A DNA stretch of 64,000 nucleotides from Marchantia polymorpha subsp. ruderalis (lineage: Eukaryota; Streptophyta; Marchantiopsida; Marchantiales; Marchantiaceae): contig AP031351.1 of assembly GCA_037833965.1 (NCBI GenBank), forward strand, positions 11,110,501-11,174,500, written 5' to 3'. The notes under the pieces were generated by a model. It saw only the letters and a list, made by a program, of their open reading frames with translations, was not told where the DNA came from and made no database searches. This document shows, in pieces, positions 43,401-53,681 of this stretch; within the stretch, counting starts at the first letter, position 1, and each line of letters starts with the position of its first letter. A program made the position numbers and the translations under genes.

Positions 43401-44247
43401 ATTGTGAGGCTGCAGTCACTAACCTATCTTGAATCTGGACTCAATGTTGATCTCGAGAACATTATCACAATCCCATCACGCAGGCACTAACTCTTCGTTG
43501 TATAGGGGAAGAAGGGACATGATCCAAAGTGCAGCGGCTGATTAAAGTAGCTCTACAAGCAGCTGTGAGAATCGGAGGTAAGAACTTCAACATAAAATCC
43601 GACAAAAGACTGAAGATCTCAATCTAAAAAATGATTTGCGTGCTCGGAGAACAGCAGGCTGGTGACATAGAAGTTCCAATCAAGCTTTCGGTGTAGTATG
43701 ATAAAGTACTGAGGACAGACTGTGGAGCTGCTTTAGACATAACGATTTTCTTCGCCGATAACAATGTCGCACCATAATTGACCATTTGCGATGCTTAAAG
43801 AAATTACGTACATATGTAGCAAGTTCAAGTAATCCATACTAGCGGCGGGGCTATGACAGAGCTAAAGATATACAACCAATGACAATTTGTGGGCCAAAAA
43901 ATTATTCTGTAGCCAAGTTCGAAGCTACCCTGTATTATTAATCTGCAGAACGGCGTCGACCAGAAGCTGCGCGTACCTTTGGTTCTGATCAAAACTTCAC
44001 CAGTTTGTGGACGAGGCATTTTGAGATCCTCGATGGTCATGGGCTTTTTGGGCTCCCAGAGCACAGCTGCTCGCATAGTGTTCCGCTCACTCCCCATCAG
44101 ATAATCTTTCCCATCAATCGGGGCACGTTCAGACTGTGAAGAAAAATTTTGGTGCTCGACAAATGACGCTACCGCCGATCGTGCACTTCTCTGATACAGC
44201 CGCGACACGCCGAGGGCTGCACATCGCCGCGAAATAGTCGACGCCAT
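40495..44247 (-). CDS. HER2: GroES-like zinc alcohol dehydrogenase, HER2-type
   Basis: Medium-chain zinc dehydrogenase matching the single-copy plant family of Arabidopsis At5g63620 (HER2, hexenal response). The family's substrate is not firmly known. Eight exons, all GT-AG and in phase: 44247-43977, 43328-43193, 42755-42686, 42510-42417, 42179-41966, 41580-41439, 41276-41106 and 40704-40495, giving 435 residues. The first about 65 residues (MASTISRRCAALGVSRLYQR and on) are basic and serine-rich, so an organelle transit peptide is likely; the core starts at MRAAVLWEPKKPM. Catalytic zinc: Cys92 in CGVCHSD and GHE (115-117). Structural zinc: Cys151, 154, 157, 165. The NAD-binding loop GTGGVG is at 255-260. 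The end is YGGRARQDLP then GRAVVDINPSIVHA. All exons are intact. The ATG at 44247 was chosen because it is the first in frame. Confidence 0.94.
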
Positions 44248-45520
44248 TCTTCCCGCAAATGGGCAGGATCGGCAGTAATACCGACTCGTCAGCAACAAGG
44301 ACCGAGCGCACAATCGACTCGACCTCGATCCACACCTTCAAGCCCGAACGATCTCTCCACTCTTTAACGTTCCCATGCATGCCCAGATCGATTACCGCAT
44401 GCCCGTCAATCCCCGACGTAAATCGCGCGCCGCAGCGTCAACACATCTCATCCGGTACAGTAGATCACCCACTCGCATGCTCCGATCCCATCCCCGGTCG
44501 ATCATCGGCGGCATCGGAGGACCCAAAAATGGACACCCCAAGCTCCCAGCGATCGAAGACGAAGAAGGTCTCCGGACGAACCCCGTTCCCTTGCCCGGCG
44601 CAAGCCGCTGGCAGACGGACAAGTGGCTGCCATCCGTACCTGCTCGGGGGCAGCGGACAGCTCATCGAGTACACCCTCGGCCGCATTCCGGCGTCTTCTT
44701 CCCCCGGATCTGCCTTCCGGACTTGTGCCGCGAATCTACGACGCTGTACGTTGTGTATTGTGTATTTCGGGAGCCCCCGCTCGGGACTTTGTAGGATCGA
44801 AATATCTTTCCATGTGGCCCCCGAGTTTTCATTCACGACGACGTGGAAAGCCCAAGGCATATCTGTACAGAGCGGAGTACGAATAAAAGATGGTGTATTT
44901 ACTCGACACGTACGTGTCCGTCCAATACGCATCGCACCAGTCGAGTCATCTTTGTGAGTTCAAGAAGTAACCAGATCTTGGAAACCGGGTCGCGACAGAG
45001 GGAGCCGAATTTTTATGTTTATCGGCCTGTCTGTCATGTTCCTCCACCTATACTAGGGGAGATAATACAACCATTAGTTGGTTGATGGTTGTATTGGCTA
45101 CATCAACCCTGACCGTATACCATCCAAGCTGACGGAAGATGTACACCGTTCGTGTGTGTCACCGTCATCCTGGGCTTTCGCGTATCGCGTCCAAGATGAG
45201 CACGGCCGGTAGTGTTGGAGTCACAACAAAATTCTTTCGGGCATGCCCATGCCCCCTTTCAAGGTCAAAAGGCATGCTCATATTACAATACATATATTTA
45301 TGTATCAGAAAATGTATTTTTATGGAAATAAAGTATTCTTAGAAGAAAAACTGTCGAAAAGCTCTGGAGATACATATATATATTTGTTCGTACATACGAG
45401 CATACAATATATAGAAAAGTACGAATAAAGCATGCCCCCGTGCCCTCTCCTCGGGGCATGCATTTGAGGTTGTGATTCCAACTCTACCGGCCGGACTTTT
45501 CTTCTCGCATTTCTTGGGAC
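44248..45520. promoter_or_regulatory. Upstream region of the HER2-like gene
   Basis: GC-rich for about 700 bp upstream of the start codon, as for a promoter/CpG-rich leader. Overlapping long frames occur on both strands (for example 44259-44957 plus) without known domains. A small hairpin with 11-bp perfect arms AATACAACCAT lies at 45064-45074 and 45085-45095. Confidence 0.4.
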
Positions 45521-45528
45521 GCATTTCC

Positions 45529-46211
45529 TAGGGCTTGGCCACGGTCCGGACCGACGGCTAACCTTCGGGACCGGGAAAATCCAATCCATGGGTACCGAAA
45601 CTGTAGGTACCCAATTCGTGACTCAGTGTAGTGAGAAAATTCATTATCACACCTTTAGCCTGATTTCGGCCTCATTGCAAGACGGAAATGTTTTGACGGC
45701 CTCCACACGACCCCTGAACTCACGACGAGGGAATAGGTTGAAATCGAGTGCTCAATTCGAGTCTGATGCTCTGGAATCTTAGTTGCTCTCGTGAGCTGGT
45801 GATCGTCAAATTGCGCAAATATGTCACTGTTGCTGTGACGATCGAGGCTTACGAGGTGGGACCTGTGCAAGGACGGATGACAGGATTCTGCTGAACGTCG
45901 TTTGTCGCACCGTGGCACCTGCGAGTTCGTCGTGGAATGCACGCAAGAATTCGGGAGTTTAGCCGACCGTCAGAATAAGGTGATGTATTTGAGAAAAAGT
46001 CCACGAGTGGTCCTTTGCTCACAATTCGAATGCGCGCAGAGCGTGTTAGGATTGGCCACGGTCCGGACCGAGGGTTAACCGGTTAACCGTCGGGACCGGT
46101 TAAAGTATAGGTTAACCCTTGACCGATACGGGCCAAGCCTGGACCGGTTAACCGGTCCAGGCTTGGCCCGTATCGGTTTTTTCAATTTTTCTTAACCGGT
46201 GGCCAAGCCTA
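45529..46211. mobile_element. Non-autonomous hAT element, copy 1
   Basis: Begins TAGGGCTTGGCCACGG and ends GGTGGCCAAGCCTA, an inverted pair typical of hAT transposons. It is flanked by 8-bp duplications GCATTTCC (45521-45528) and GCATTCCC (46212-46219), 7 of 8 matching. Subterminal GGTTAACC/ACCGGT repeats fill both ends. The core, 45588-46045, is nearly the same as the core of copy 2 at 52019-52498. There is no transposase. A second TIR-like start at 46049 suggests an internal rearrangement. Confidence 0.88.
46122..46177. repeat. Perfect 56-bp palindrome at the right end of hAT copy 1
   Basis: A 28-bp arm opens ACCGATACGGGCCAAGCCTG and is followed without spacer by its exact complement, centred on TTAA at 46149/46150. 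It is built from inverted copies of the subterminal repeat. Copy 2 contains only one arm of it (about 52733-52770). Confidence 0.92.
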
Positions 46212-46300
46212 GCATTCCCCAATTGGCGAATCAGGCTGTACCCATACGGTGAGCCTTCGTGCGCGAGTCATACTCTTGGATCTTCAGCCCAAAATCCTGT

Positions 46301-46331
46301 CTACCGCATGCTCAGCCTGAGCATGCGGTAG
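46301..46331. repeat. 15-bp-arm palindrome
   Basis: CTACCGCATGCTCAG, one base, then CTGAGCATGCGGTAG. It lies between hAT copy 1 and the BED-finger fragment. No function evident. Confidence 0.9.
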
Positions 46332-46469
46332 TTGAGACGTCGGCAAAATAATCGAAATGTCTCGTTCTCGACCAGGTTGAACGCTTGTTGGTGATCCACC
46401 ACAAATGCAACCAAGGCATTTAAATTGGCTTCTTTGGACTCGTTGTCCAACTCATAAGGATCCTGCAGT

Positions 46470-46820
46470 TCACCATTTACACCAAAAAAAAGTCTGCAAA
46501 GGATCGCCTGATTTGTGACCCTTTGAGATATTATGTTTTACAAGAAAATGACGAGACAACGAACTTGTTCCAGTTTTGGCCGAAAATGAGGTAGTGCATC
46601 TACTATTATGAGAACCTATGGGCTCAAGACATATGATAAGGGATTTATTAGAATCTTTCACCAATTTGAAATGATTCCAAACCCAACTTGCAGAGGTTTT
46701 TGCCTTTCGTTTACGACCCGTGGATGTTGTCGCTGTCCGACCCCAGAGAACAATAGAGTCTTCATGTGTACTTGGAGACGAGTATGGGATTGAATCCGCA
46801 ATGAGAGAAAGGTCTGCCAT
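46470..46820 (-). pseudogene. BED-finger hAT transposase fragment
   Basis: A 116-codon frame starting MADLSLIADS with a short serine-rich lead, a basic stretch (GRKRKAKTS), then SWVWNHFKLV and CTTSFSAKTGTSSLSRHFLVKH. This is the pattern of the BED zinc finger at the N-terminus of plant hAT transposases (aromatic residues, Cys, GTSSLxRH, H-x4-H). The Cys pair is unusually spaced, so the finger may be incomplete. Nothing like the transposase core or the hATC dimerisation region follows on this strand, so this is an N-terminal remnant. It sits next to hAT copy 1 but outside its duplications. Confidence 0.6.
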
Positions 46821-46872
46821 GCTTCAACTCAAAATTTCTGCATGCATATGACAAGACATATTAGAATATATT

Positions 46873-46892
46873 CCCTAAACCCTAAACCCTAA
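46873..46892. repeat. Interstitial telomere-like repeat
   Basis: CCCTAAACCCTAAACCCTAA, nearly three copies of the plant telomere unit. It lies between the BED-finger fragment and the carrier pseudogene. It could be a telo-box cluster or a scar of break repair. A shorter AACCCTAAACCC occurs near 51264. Confidence 0.85.
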
Positions 46893-46971
46893 CTTACTTA
46901 ATATATAGAAAAGAAATTTTTGGAGTAGTTAGCACCAAACAAGGAGTCACGTGCAATTCTAGACATACTCA

Positions 46972-47530
46972 CTGATATAGCCCTCTTATGACTTCCTCTC
47001 GAGCGATTCGACGAAGTGCAGAAAATGTGTTCGTGTATGCAATCAATTCTGGCCTGAGGCGCTAGGTCTGCAACAGGTCAAGTGCAACATCCACGAAAGT
47101 TTACCACGTAGAATTCAGCATCAAAGGTACTGCTGAATACTTTAATTATTTTAGTCCTAACAGAATTAACAACAACAAACTGCGCTTCCGTACCTGAAGC
47201 CGTGTCTTCACAACCCACAGTGGATTTGTTACCAAACTTGTGGCACAACCTGCACCAGCTGCTGCCAATACATTTCTACCACGTGGCAGTTTCTCATGAC
47301 CAGAGCATGAGCACATGAACGTGGAGAAACATTGATCAGATACTTTACGTTTCGAAGCATGACAGTAGCTGTGGTGATGGCTATATGCAGAACGTGAAGA
47401 ATTGTGATGATCTCCGAAATACACGCCACCAACCCGGAAAAAGTATTGTTGTAACTTATTCGTTAATTCAAAACTTACCATCACCTTGGCGCAGAATTCT
47501 CTTCAGCTGCTCATAAACAGTAAAGTATAC
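46972..47530 (-). pseudogene. Remnant of a mitochondrial NAD+ carrier (NDT/SLC25 family)
   Basis: Three exon-like pieces match the middle of plant NAD+ transporters. 47530-47479 reads [18 protein letters not shown]. The piece ending at 47194 reads [16 protein letters not shown] and then [11 protein letters not shown] (the PxW/F-K-TRLQ carrier signature); its start is unclear, perhaps near 47358. 47067-46972 reads RLRPELIAY and then FSALRRIAREE and IRGLY. Two lesions are visible. TAG stands where the family has the Gln of TQG, avoidable only by an acceptor 6 nt downstream. The last donor reads CAG/TGAGT, one G short of CAG/GTGAGT. No N-terminal exons and no third carrier repeat are present; the 3' side runs into telomere-like repeat and hAT DNA. 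I read it as a truncated host gene copy. Confidence 0.75.
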
Positions 47531-50212
47531 CTACAGGAATAACTGACGAAAATTAGTACTTATGCTAAACAAAATAAAGTTAGAAAATGTAATTATCTCA
47601 CGAAACACATGTAGTTGAGACTCTAAAGCGAATGTACAACATGCTGACATTAACCTATGGCAATACTACAAGTTTGAAACGAAGCACAGGAACTGCAACA
47701 GCTAAATATAGACACAGTCTTCGATCACATGGATGCATTCAACAATGTGGATCAATCCTGATCGGCATAGCGCATATATAGTACATCGGATATTTTCGAG
47801 CTGCATAAAAAATATTATCCTTTAACTAGTGCAAAAAATTGGCAAAGCTGAGAACACTTACGAGAGCAACCAGCGACCAATTCCTGGAACAGCCGATCAC
47901 ACCTCTTGTACACGGACCTTGAAACCTCGAGACTAACTCATCACCCTTAAACTTGCAGTCATTTGTATACTCTCCCTCAATATTCTCTGTAAGCTGTAGA
48001 CCACACAAGCCATATATCAGTAAACGAACTCAGGATAGAGTGAACACAACTTGACCATAACTTGAGAAAATGAGATGTTGACTAACAGCAGATCCATTGT
48101 TACAAACTTGCTTGCATGATGTTAGCCCATGCTTGTGAAAACTAATGTTACAGAAACTGTTGTTCAGACTTCCGAAAGTGTACCAAGTGCTCTTGATTGG
48201 AATGGGATCATAGCTAGTAAGGTCGTGAAAAGATCAAGACTAACAATACTACCATCAGTCTTGAGATTAAAACCGAATAAAGTACACAGGTCCATGATAA
48301 TTTGAACTACTTATATTACCGTCACATTCGGAATATAATTGTTATGTCAAGGGGGTTCGATGCATTAGTGGACAGAAATAGACATGTAGGAGATGAAGAT
48401 GTAATGCGAATAACCCGAAGCACGAAGTAACATCTGACAATATGTTCGAAGAAAAAAGTAATATAGAGACTCTTTCATTTTACTAGTGCACAAGCTAAAT
48501 AACCAAGGTTTCAAGATCTGGTAGGCAAAAGGATTTGAACGTCGTGGTGTGCCATCCAGATTTTCTCTCTCCCACCGAACGAAGACGATGCTGGTTTCTA
48601 CGACTGAGACTTTTTATAATAAACAACTGAAGCAATAAAAACACCTGCAGTCCAATTGAAGATTCAGATCGGAATTTTAGCAAGCAATCTAAAAGAAAAA
48701 GGAAGTTCTTCAAAATGTCAGATATTCTGTTCATCTTGTCATACTTCACTGCAAGAACCCAAGCTTAACATATTGACTGTTGGACAATTTGAGTTTATTA
48801 TTTACCGCATGGAAATTTAGTGGGGCTAATTATGGTCCAAAATACAACGTCGTCAGTGATATATATGGGTGAATCAACCTCGTGGATCTAAGACATCGGT
48901 GACATATTGTGATGCGATTCACTGTTTTGTACACTCGACTGAAGTAGCCCCGTCCAATTTCCTGCAACGAACAGTTTTTAGCTGAGTAAATTCGGTGATG
49001 CAGAGTAGATTGCCCGGTGCTCAACAGAGACTTCATCAGGTTGTACAGTCCGGCGGACAATTTACATATCTTTCTCTACGATTCGTAGCTAGCTATAATA
49101 ACAAACAACAGATGTATAATGTTCTATTCCTTCCATATCCATAAAATCACGGTTTCGACCGGAGTCGTTGGCATTGCTCGCTGCTTGAATAGAGTTGTCT
49201 GTAGCCGTGCAATGTTATTGAGCTGAGTTGAACTCACTTGACTTTACTCGCTTCGCTTTCTTATCACTGACGTCTCCCCCTCAACCTTCTCTGGTGCACC
49301 TTCCACCTGCAACCATAGGACACTGATGAGATGGATGGAATGGAATGCCGAGTACACTTTCCTTTCAACAAGAGCAGCACCGAAAACCGTGTGAGCACTT
49401 GAATGAGGTGCTCTACTAACTTCCGCTACAGCTCCTTATGCAAATGCGGTGCTCTCAATTCATGAACCGTCTCACTCAAACATCTGAAAACATGGCACGA
49501 CGATGAAGCACAATCTTTCCTCCCCGATCACAAATTCATTACTCGGAACGAAGGGGCAGCGGGCGTGAGCATAATCTAAACGATGCTCTCAAGGGCAGCA
49601 TTGCTCGCTGCTTCGATCCATTATATACTAGATCTCAAAGACTAAACGGTCGAATTCAACGGGTCTGAAAGACTGAACGGGTAGAACGTTCAAAATTCAA
49701 GACTCAAACGGGAACTCTGAGACATGATGATCTCTTAACGATCAAATTTCTCGAATGGATGATGAAATGAACTCGTGTGCAGTTGCTTCAAATTCATCAT
49801 CTTGCCAGTTATTTGTTCAAGTTTGTTAATGGAGTGCAGCAAAATAATCTGTGGCTCCTACATATGGCAGAGAGACACAAGCCGCTTGTGTCTGTCTGCC
49901 CAGGCCTGCCCTCTCTTGGCCGCATCGCGCACTCTGTCGCCGGGTGCATGTTTCGTCGTCGTATGTTCGATGGGTGTTGGGTGAATCTTTGGACATAAAT
50001 TGCGATGGATTGAGCTCGGATCGGCCCTGTTTCTGATTCTGTTGAATGGATCGGGGGTCGCATCGCGTCGATGCTCAAGTTTCTTGGTAAATCGGAGCAT
50101 AATTGAGCATCGGGTGGTGGGAGAAAGGATGGAGCGCGCGCGGATTCTACATTTGTGACGAGACCGAGGGGCGGAGGCATCTTACTAAGCGTGAGTTATG
50201 ATATTCGGAAAT
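47531..50212. other. Region without a recognised gene
   Basis: Balanced to slightly AT-rich. A frame at 47861-47985 (minus) ends at a strong donor (CTC/GTAAGTG) in phase with the first carrier exon, but its protein does not resemble a carrier. A minus frame around 48830-49060 contains EIGRGYFSRVYKT, faintly kinase-like, without supporting motifs. A GC-rich stretch near 49900-50180 has overlapping frames with no known domain. Confidence 0.4.
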
Positions 50213-50303
50213 TTTTTTCCCGGACCGGTTAACCGGTCCGGGAGAAATCTGGGACCGGTTAACAGGTTAACCGTCGGTCCGGACCGGACCGTGGCCAAGC
50301 CTA
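50213..50303. mobile_element. Orphan right end of a hAT element of the copy 1/2 family
   Basis: Subterminal CCGGACCGGTTAACCGG repeats run up to a terminal GGACCGTGGCCAAGCCTA ending at 50303. No matching left end TAGGCTTGGCC lies between 46211 and here, so this is a truncated end. Confidence 0.7.
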
Positions 50304-50449
50304 TGCTCAACCCAGATCGAATTATTGCTTCGCCTTTTACTCAAGAATACCGCGTGCGGGACACCGAAGCGGCTTGTTCAAACTTTTGGAGCGCTTCGTC
50401 GTTGGAGCACCATCCCACCAAACTAGACGAGGATTTCAGTACTCTTGAT

Positions 50450-50872
50450 TAGGGGTCGGCCCGGCTCCGGCGGAGCCGGCTTCAGACCTGCTCGGCTACG
50501 ACTTAGTCGACCCGGTTTCGAAGCCGGCTCGATTCTGGGAGAGCGGCTCAAACCGGCTTCTTTATATGGACCACAGGTCACCATGGTATTGATCACGCAA
50601 AGAAATTGGCTCACAGTAAAATTTCTCTATATCTTCGTCTCATAGGCAGAATAGTCAAGTGGATCTTTCACCTGGTAACCAATTCTTATTGTTGTTAAGA
50701 AAAGATGTTACATCATTTTGCAGTAGTGACTCACTTCTGCAAAATGGGGTCGGCCCGGCTCCGGACCGGCTCGGCTACGACTTAGTCGAGCCGGCTTCTG
50801 TCATGGCGATCGGGCTCCGAGCTGAGCCGGCTCCATGTACTAGCGAGCTGAGCCGAGCCGGGCCGACCGCTA
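50450..50872. mobile_element. Non-autonomous hAT element, second family, with perfect 8-bp duplication
   Basis: 423 bp, beginning TAGGGGTCGGCCCGGCTC and ending GAGCCGGGCCGACCGCTA. The identical 8-mer CTCTTGAT flanks it at 50442-50449 and 50873-50880. GGCTCGGCTACGACTTAGTC-type blocks are repeated near both ends. There is no coding capacity. The perfect duplication suggests a fairly recent insertion. Confidence 0.93.
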
Positions 50873-51432
50873 CTCTTGATTGAGAGGGAATTTTCCGACT
50901 CCACAATGACTTGATAGCAGATTTGCTGTGTGTCTGCGGGAGTTATCAGGAAGAATCCTCAGAAACGAGAGATATTGTCGTGGCCGTGGAAATATACCAG
51001 AAGCTGGTAGGATAAATTTTTGTTCTGTAATTTTTAGTCACTTAGAGCACTATGTTAGCTACGGAGTTGTGGCGGCTAGGCCCTGAACACGATCTAATCG
51101 CGTTTATGAACGGGACGAGTTGATTTCGAGACGTGATTGAATTATACTCGTTCATGTCTACGGATGATGCTTATTTTCCTCATTACTCCGTGGAATCTTT
51201 AGTATCAGAAGTGACTGCCGTGGAATGATCCCACTAGGTGACTGCATGAATTCTATTCCTGTGAACCCTAAACCCTTTGATCGACAAATCTGCTACGGGG
51301 CAGCCAGCGGTAAAGCGGTGAGAACCGAAGGTCATGTTGAATAAATGCATCGAACGGTTTCTAGAGGGTGCGCGCTCGACGGGTAAATTCTTCATGCGAC
51401 GGTGACACAGGAGAGACCGTCACGACGGTGAC

Positions 51433-51672
51433 CGTATGCCGTAACCCAACGCAGCAGCAAAATGCAGCCACAGCAAAAGCCGATGAAAAAAAAACATACC
51501 ACGAGAATGGCGCATGATTGAGTGACCGTATGCCATCAACCCACATGCATACGGTATGCCGTAACCCAACGCAGCAGCAAACTGCAGCCACAGCAAAAGC
51601 CGATGAAAGAAAAACATACCACGAGAATGGCGCATGATTGAGTGACCGTATGCCATCAACCCACATGCATAC
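51433..51672. repeat. Two-unit tandem repeat, period 120 bp
   Basis: Two units, 51433-51552 and 51553-51672, differ at only a few bases. Because 120 is a multiple of three, the minus-strand frame across it repeats a 40-residue block and is probably not a gene. It abuts the left duplication of the hAT element at 51703. Confidence 0.92.
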
Positions 51673-51702
51673 GGTCGGGGTTGATCTAGCCTGCAGTGCA
51701 GT

Positions 51703-53427
51703 TAGGGATGCTCACGGCTGGGCTAACGGGTAGCCGGCGAATATTTTTTGACAGCCGGCTAGCCGTCGAGTTACTGGCTAGCCGGAAAGCTATCCGAGTC
51801 CGGAAACGATCCGAAAATCGGACCGACTCTCTCTATGTCCTCAAACTTAAGGACTCTGGGCCTTGAGTCGACGAATATCTGGTGAATGTCACAATGACAA
51901 AACCGCAAGCGCAGATGCGATGGCCTTGTAGTTAGGCTTGGCCACGGTCCGGATCGACGGTTGACCGGTTAACCGGTCCCAAAAAAAAAGTTACCGTTCG
52001 AGTCTTGAATCTTCACAATCCATGGGTACCGAAACTACGGGTACCCAATTCGTGACTCAGTGTAATGAGAAAATTCATTATCACACCTTTAGCCTGATTT
52101 CGGCCTCATTGCAAGATGGAAATGTTTTGACGGCCCCCACACGAACCCTGAACTCACCACGAAGGAATAGGGAGAAATCGAGCGCTCAATTCGAGTCTGA
52201 TGCGGAATTCAATTCGCTTTAGAATTTTAGTTGCTCTCGTGAGCTGGTGATCGTCAAATTGCGCAAATATGTCACCCGTTGCTGTGACGATCGAGGCTTA
52301 CGAGGTGGGACCTGTGCAAGGACGGATGACAGGATTCTGCTGAACGTCGTTGTCGCACCATGGCACCCGCGAGTTCGTCGTGGAATGCAGGCAAGAATTC
52401 GGGAGTTTAGCCGACCGTCAGAATAAGGTGCTGTATTTGAGAAACTATTAGTCCACGAGTGGTCCTTTGCATACAATTCGACAGCGCGCAGAGCGTGTTA
52501 GGCTTGGCTAGAAGTACTTTGCTCCTCCAAGGACTCGCTTTTGTCTATATATTTATCATAGCCCGCCCTCACAACTGACCGTAAATAACCTTATGTACAG
52601 GCTGTAAATACGGTTACCTTAGATTAGTCACTGTCGAAGATCGAGAAGTTTGTCCGAAGCTAGCTTTCGGGCCCCTGACCGACGGTTAACCGGTTAACCG
52701 TCGGGACCGGTTAAAGTAGAGGTTAACCCTTAACCGATACGGGCCAAGCCTGGACCGGTTAACCGGTCCACAAATTTCCTGAACCGGTTAACCGGACCGT
52801 GACCAAGCCTACTTGTAGTGTCCGACCCGCGCGTCCCCGAGACAGCCAACAATTGGGCGGGGCTGTCACCGTGTCCAGCACACTCGACGTGAGTGGAAAG
52901 GACAGGACCTACTGCACGCATCTCTGAGAGACCGATACTCTGAGTTCTCGGCCGAATATTTCGACCGATTCATGCGAAATTATACCCCGAATCCTTATTT
53001 CGATCGAATATTTCAGCCGAAATGCGTTTTCGGCTATGTGATAGTCCCTGGCACAATCGCACATATTCAGATCTCAAAATAGTCTCTTGACCATCGGCAT
53101 GTCCAAAAACAGAAAACGCCATCCGCCTTTAACCCCCAGTCTGATTTTCATCACGTGAGGAAAGCTAAGCAGGAAATATGTAACCTGCAGTGGAAATGCC
53201 AGAGCCATATCAGGCGTCGAAATATCATTATTAAGAATATTATATTAGAAGAGATGGAAGTGCCTGCCTTACACTGTGAATAGTGTCAGCTAAGACCGGG
53301 AGTGTCCGCTAAAACCGCTAAATGCGTTTTCGGCCGATAATCGGCTAGCCGGGTAAATCTGACTCCCTAGCCGGCTAGCCCTTTGTAACGGCTAGCCGAA
53401 GATTAGCCGGCTACGTGACCATGTCTA
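51703..53427. mobile_element. Non-autonomous hAT element, third family, carrying a nested hAT
   Basis: Begins TAGGGATGCTCACGG and ends CGTGACCATGTCTA (imperfect inverted pair), with TAGCCGGC/GGCTAGCCG subterminal repeats at both ends (51725-51790 and 53338-53412). Flanking 8-mers are AGTGCAGT (51695-51702) and CGTGCAGT (53428-53435), 7 of 8 matching. The element at 51933-52811 is inserted inside it. Without that insert it is about 840 bp. No transposase frame. Confidence 0.85.
51933..52811. mobile_element. Non-autonomous hAT element, copy 2, nested
   Basis: Begins TAGGCTTGGCCACGGTCC and ends GGACCGTGACCAAGCCTA. The identical 8-mer CTTGTAGT flanks it (51925-51932 and 52812-52819). The core 52019-52498 matches the core of copy 1 closely. 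About 165 bp at 52510-52675 are absent from copy 1. The perfect duplication and its position inside another element show that it arrived later than its host. Confidence 0.93.
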
Positions 53428-53681
53428 CGTGCAGTATAATTACGCCTAGAAAGTATCAACAGCAAACTGCGCAGACTATTTATATATAAATGAAAGGCTC
53501 AGAATAGTCCAGTACGCGCTGTCGTTCCGCGTACGAAAATAAAAACGATCCAACATGATACTTCTACGTGAAAAAACACTGTGACGGTGTTTTTTGCATG
53601 ACGGAAAGGTAGTTGATTTTTTGGTGTGTGTGCGAAAAACACATGTGGTAGTTTGAACATTCCCCTGTACTTTAAATTGAG

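Noticed and set aside
44259-44957. 232-codon plus-strand frame antisense to the HER2-like first exon
   Set aside because: Promoter-type GC-rich DNA with overlapping frames on both strands and no domain; the minus-strand gene explains the overlap.
45588-45782. Short frame MGTETVGTQFVTQC, also open in the second hAT copy at 52022
   Set aside because: Its presence in both copies follows from the recent common origin of the element. There are no transposase features.
47861-47985. Possible upstream exon of the mitochondrial carrier
   Set aside because: The donor and phase fit, but the protein lacks the expected GLYRGLSPT and ALLPNW block of the family.
48830-49060. EIGRGYFSRVYKT as a protein-kinase P-loop
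   Set aside because: Only one weak motif, no glycine triplet in the standard spacing, no catalytic-loop or DFG partner nearby.
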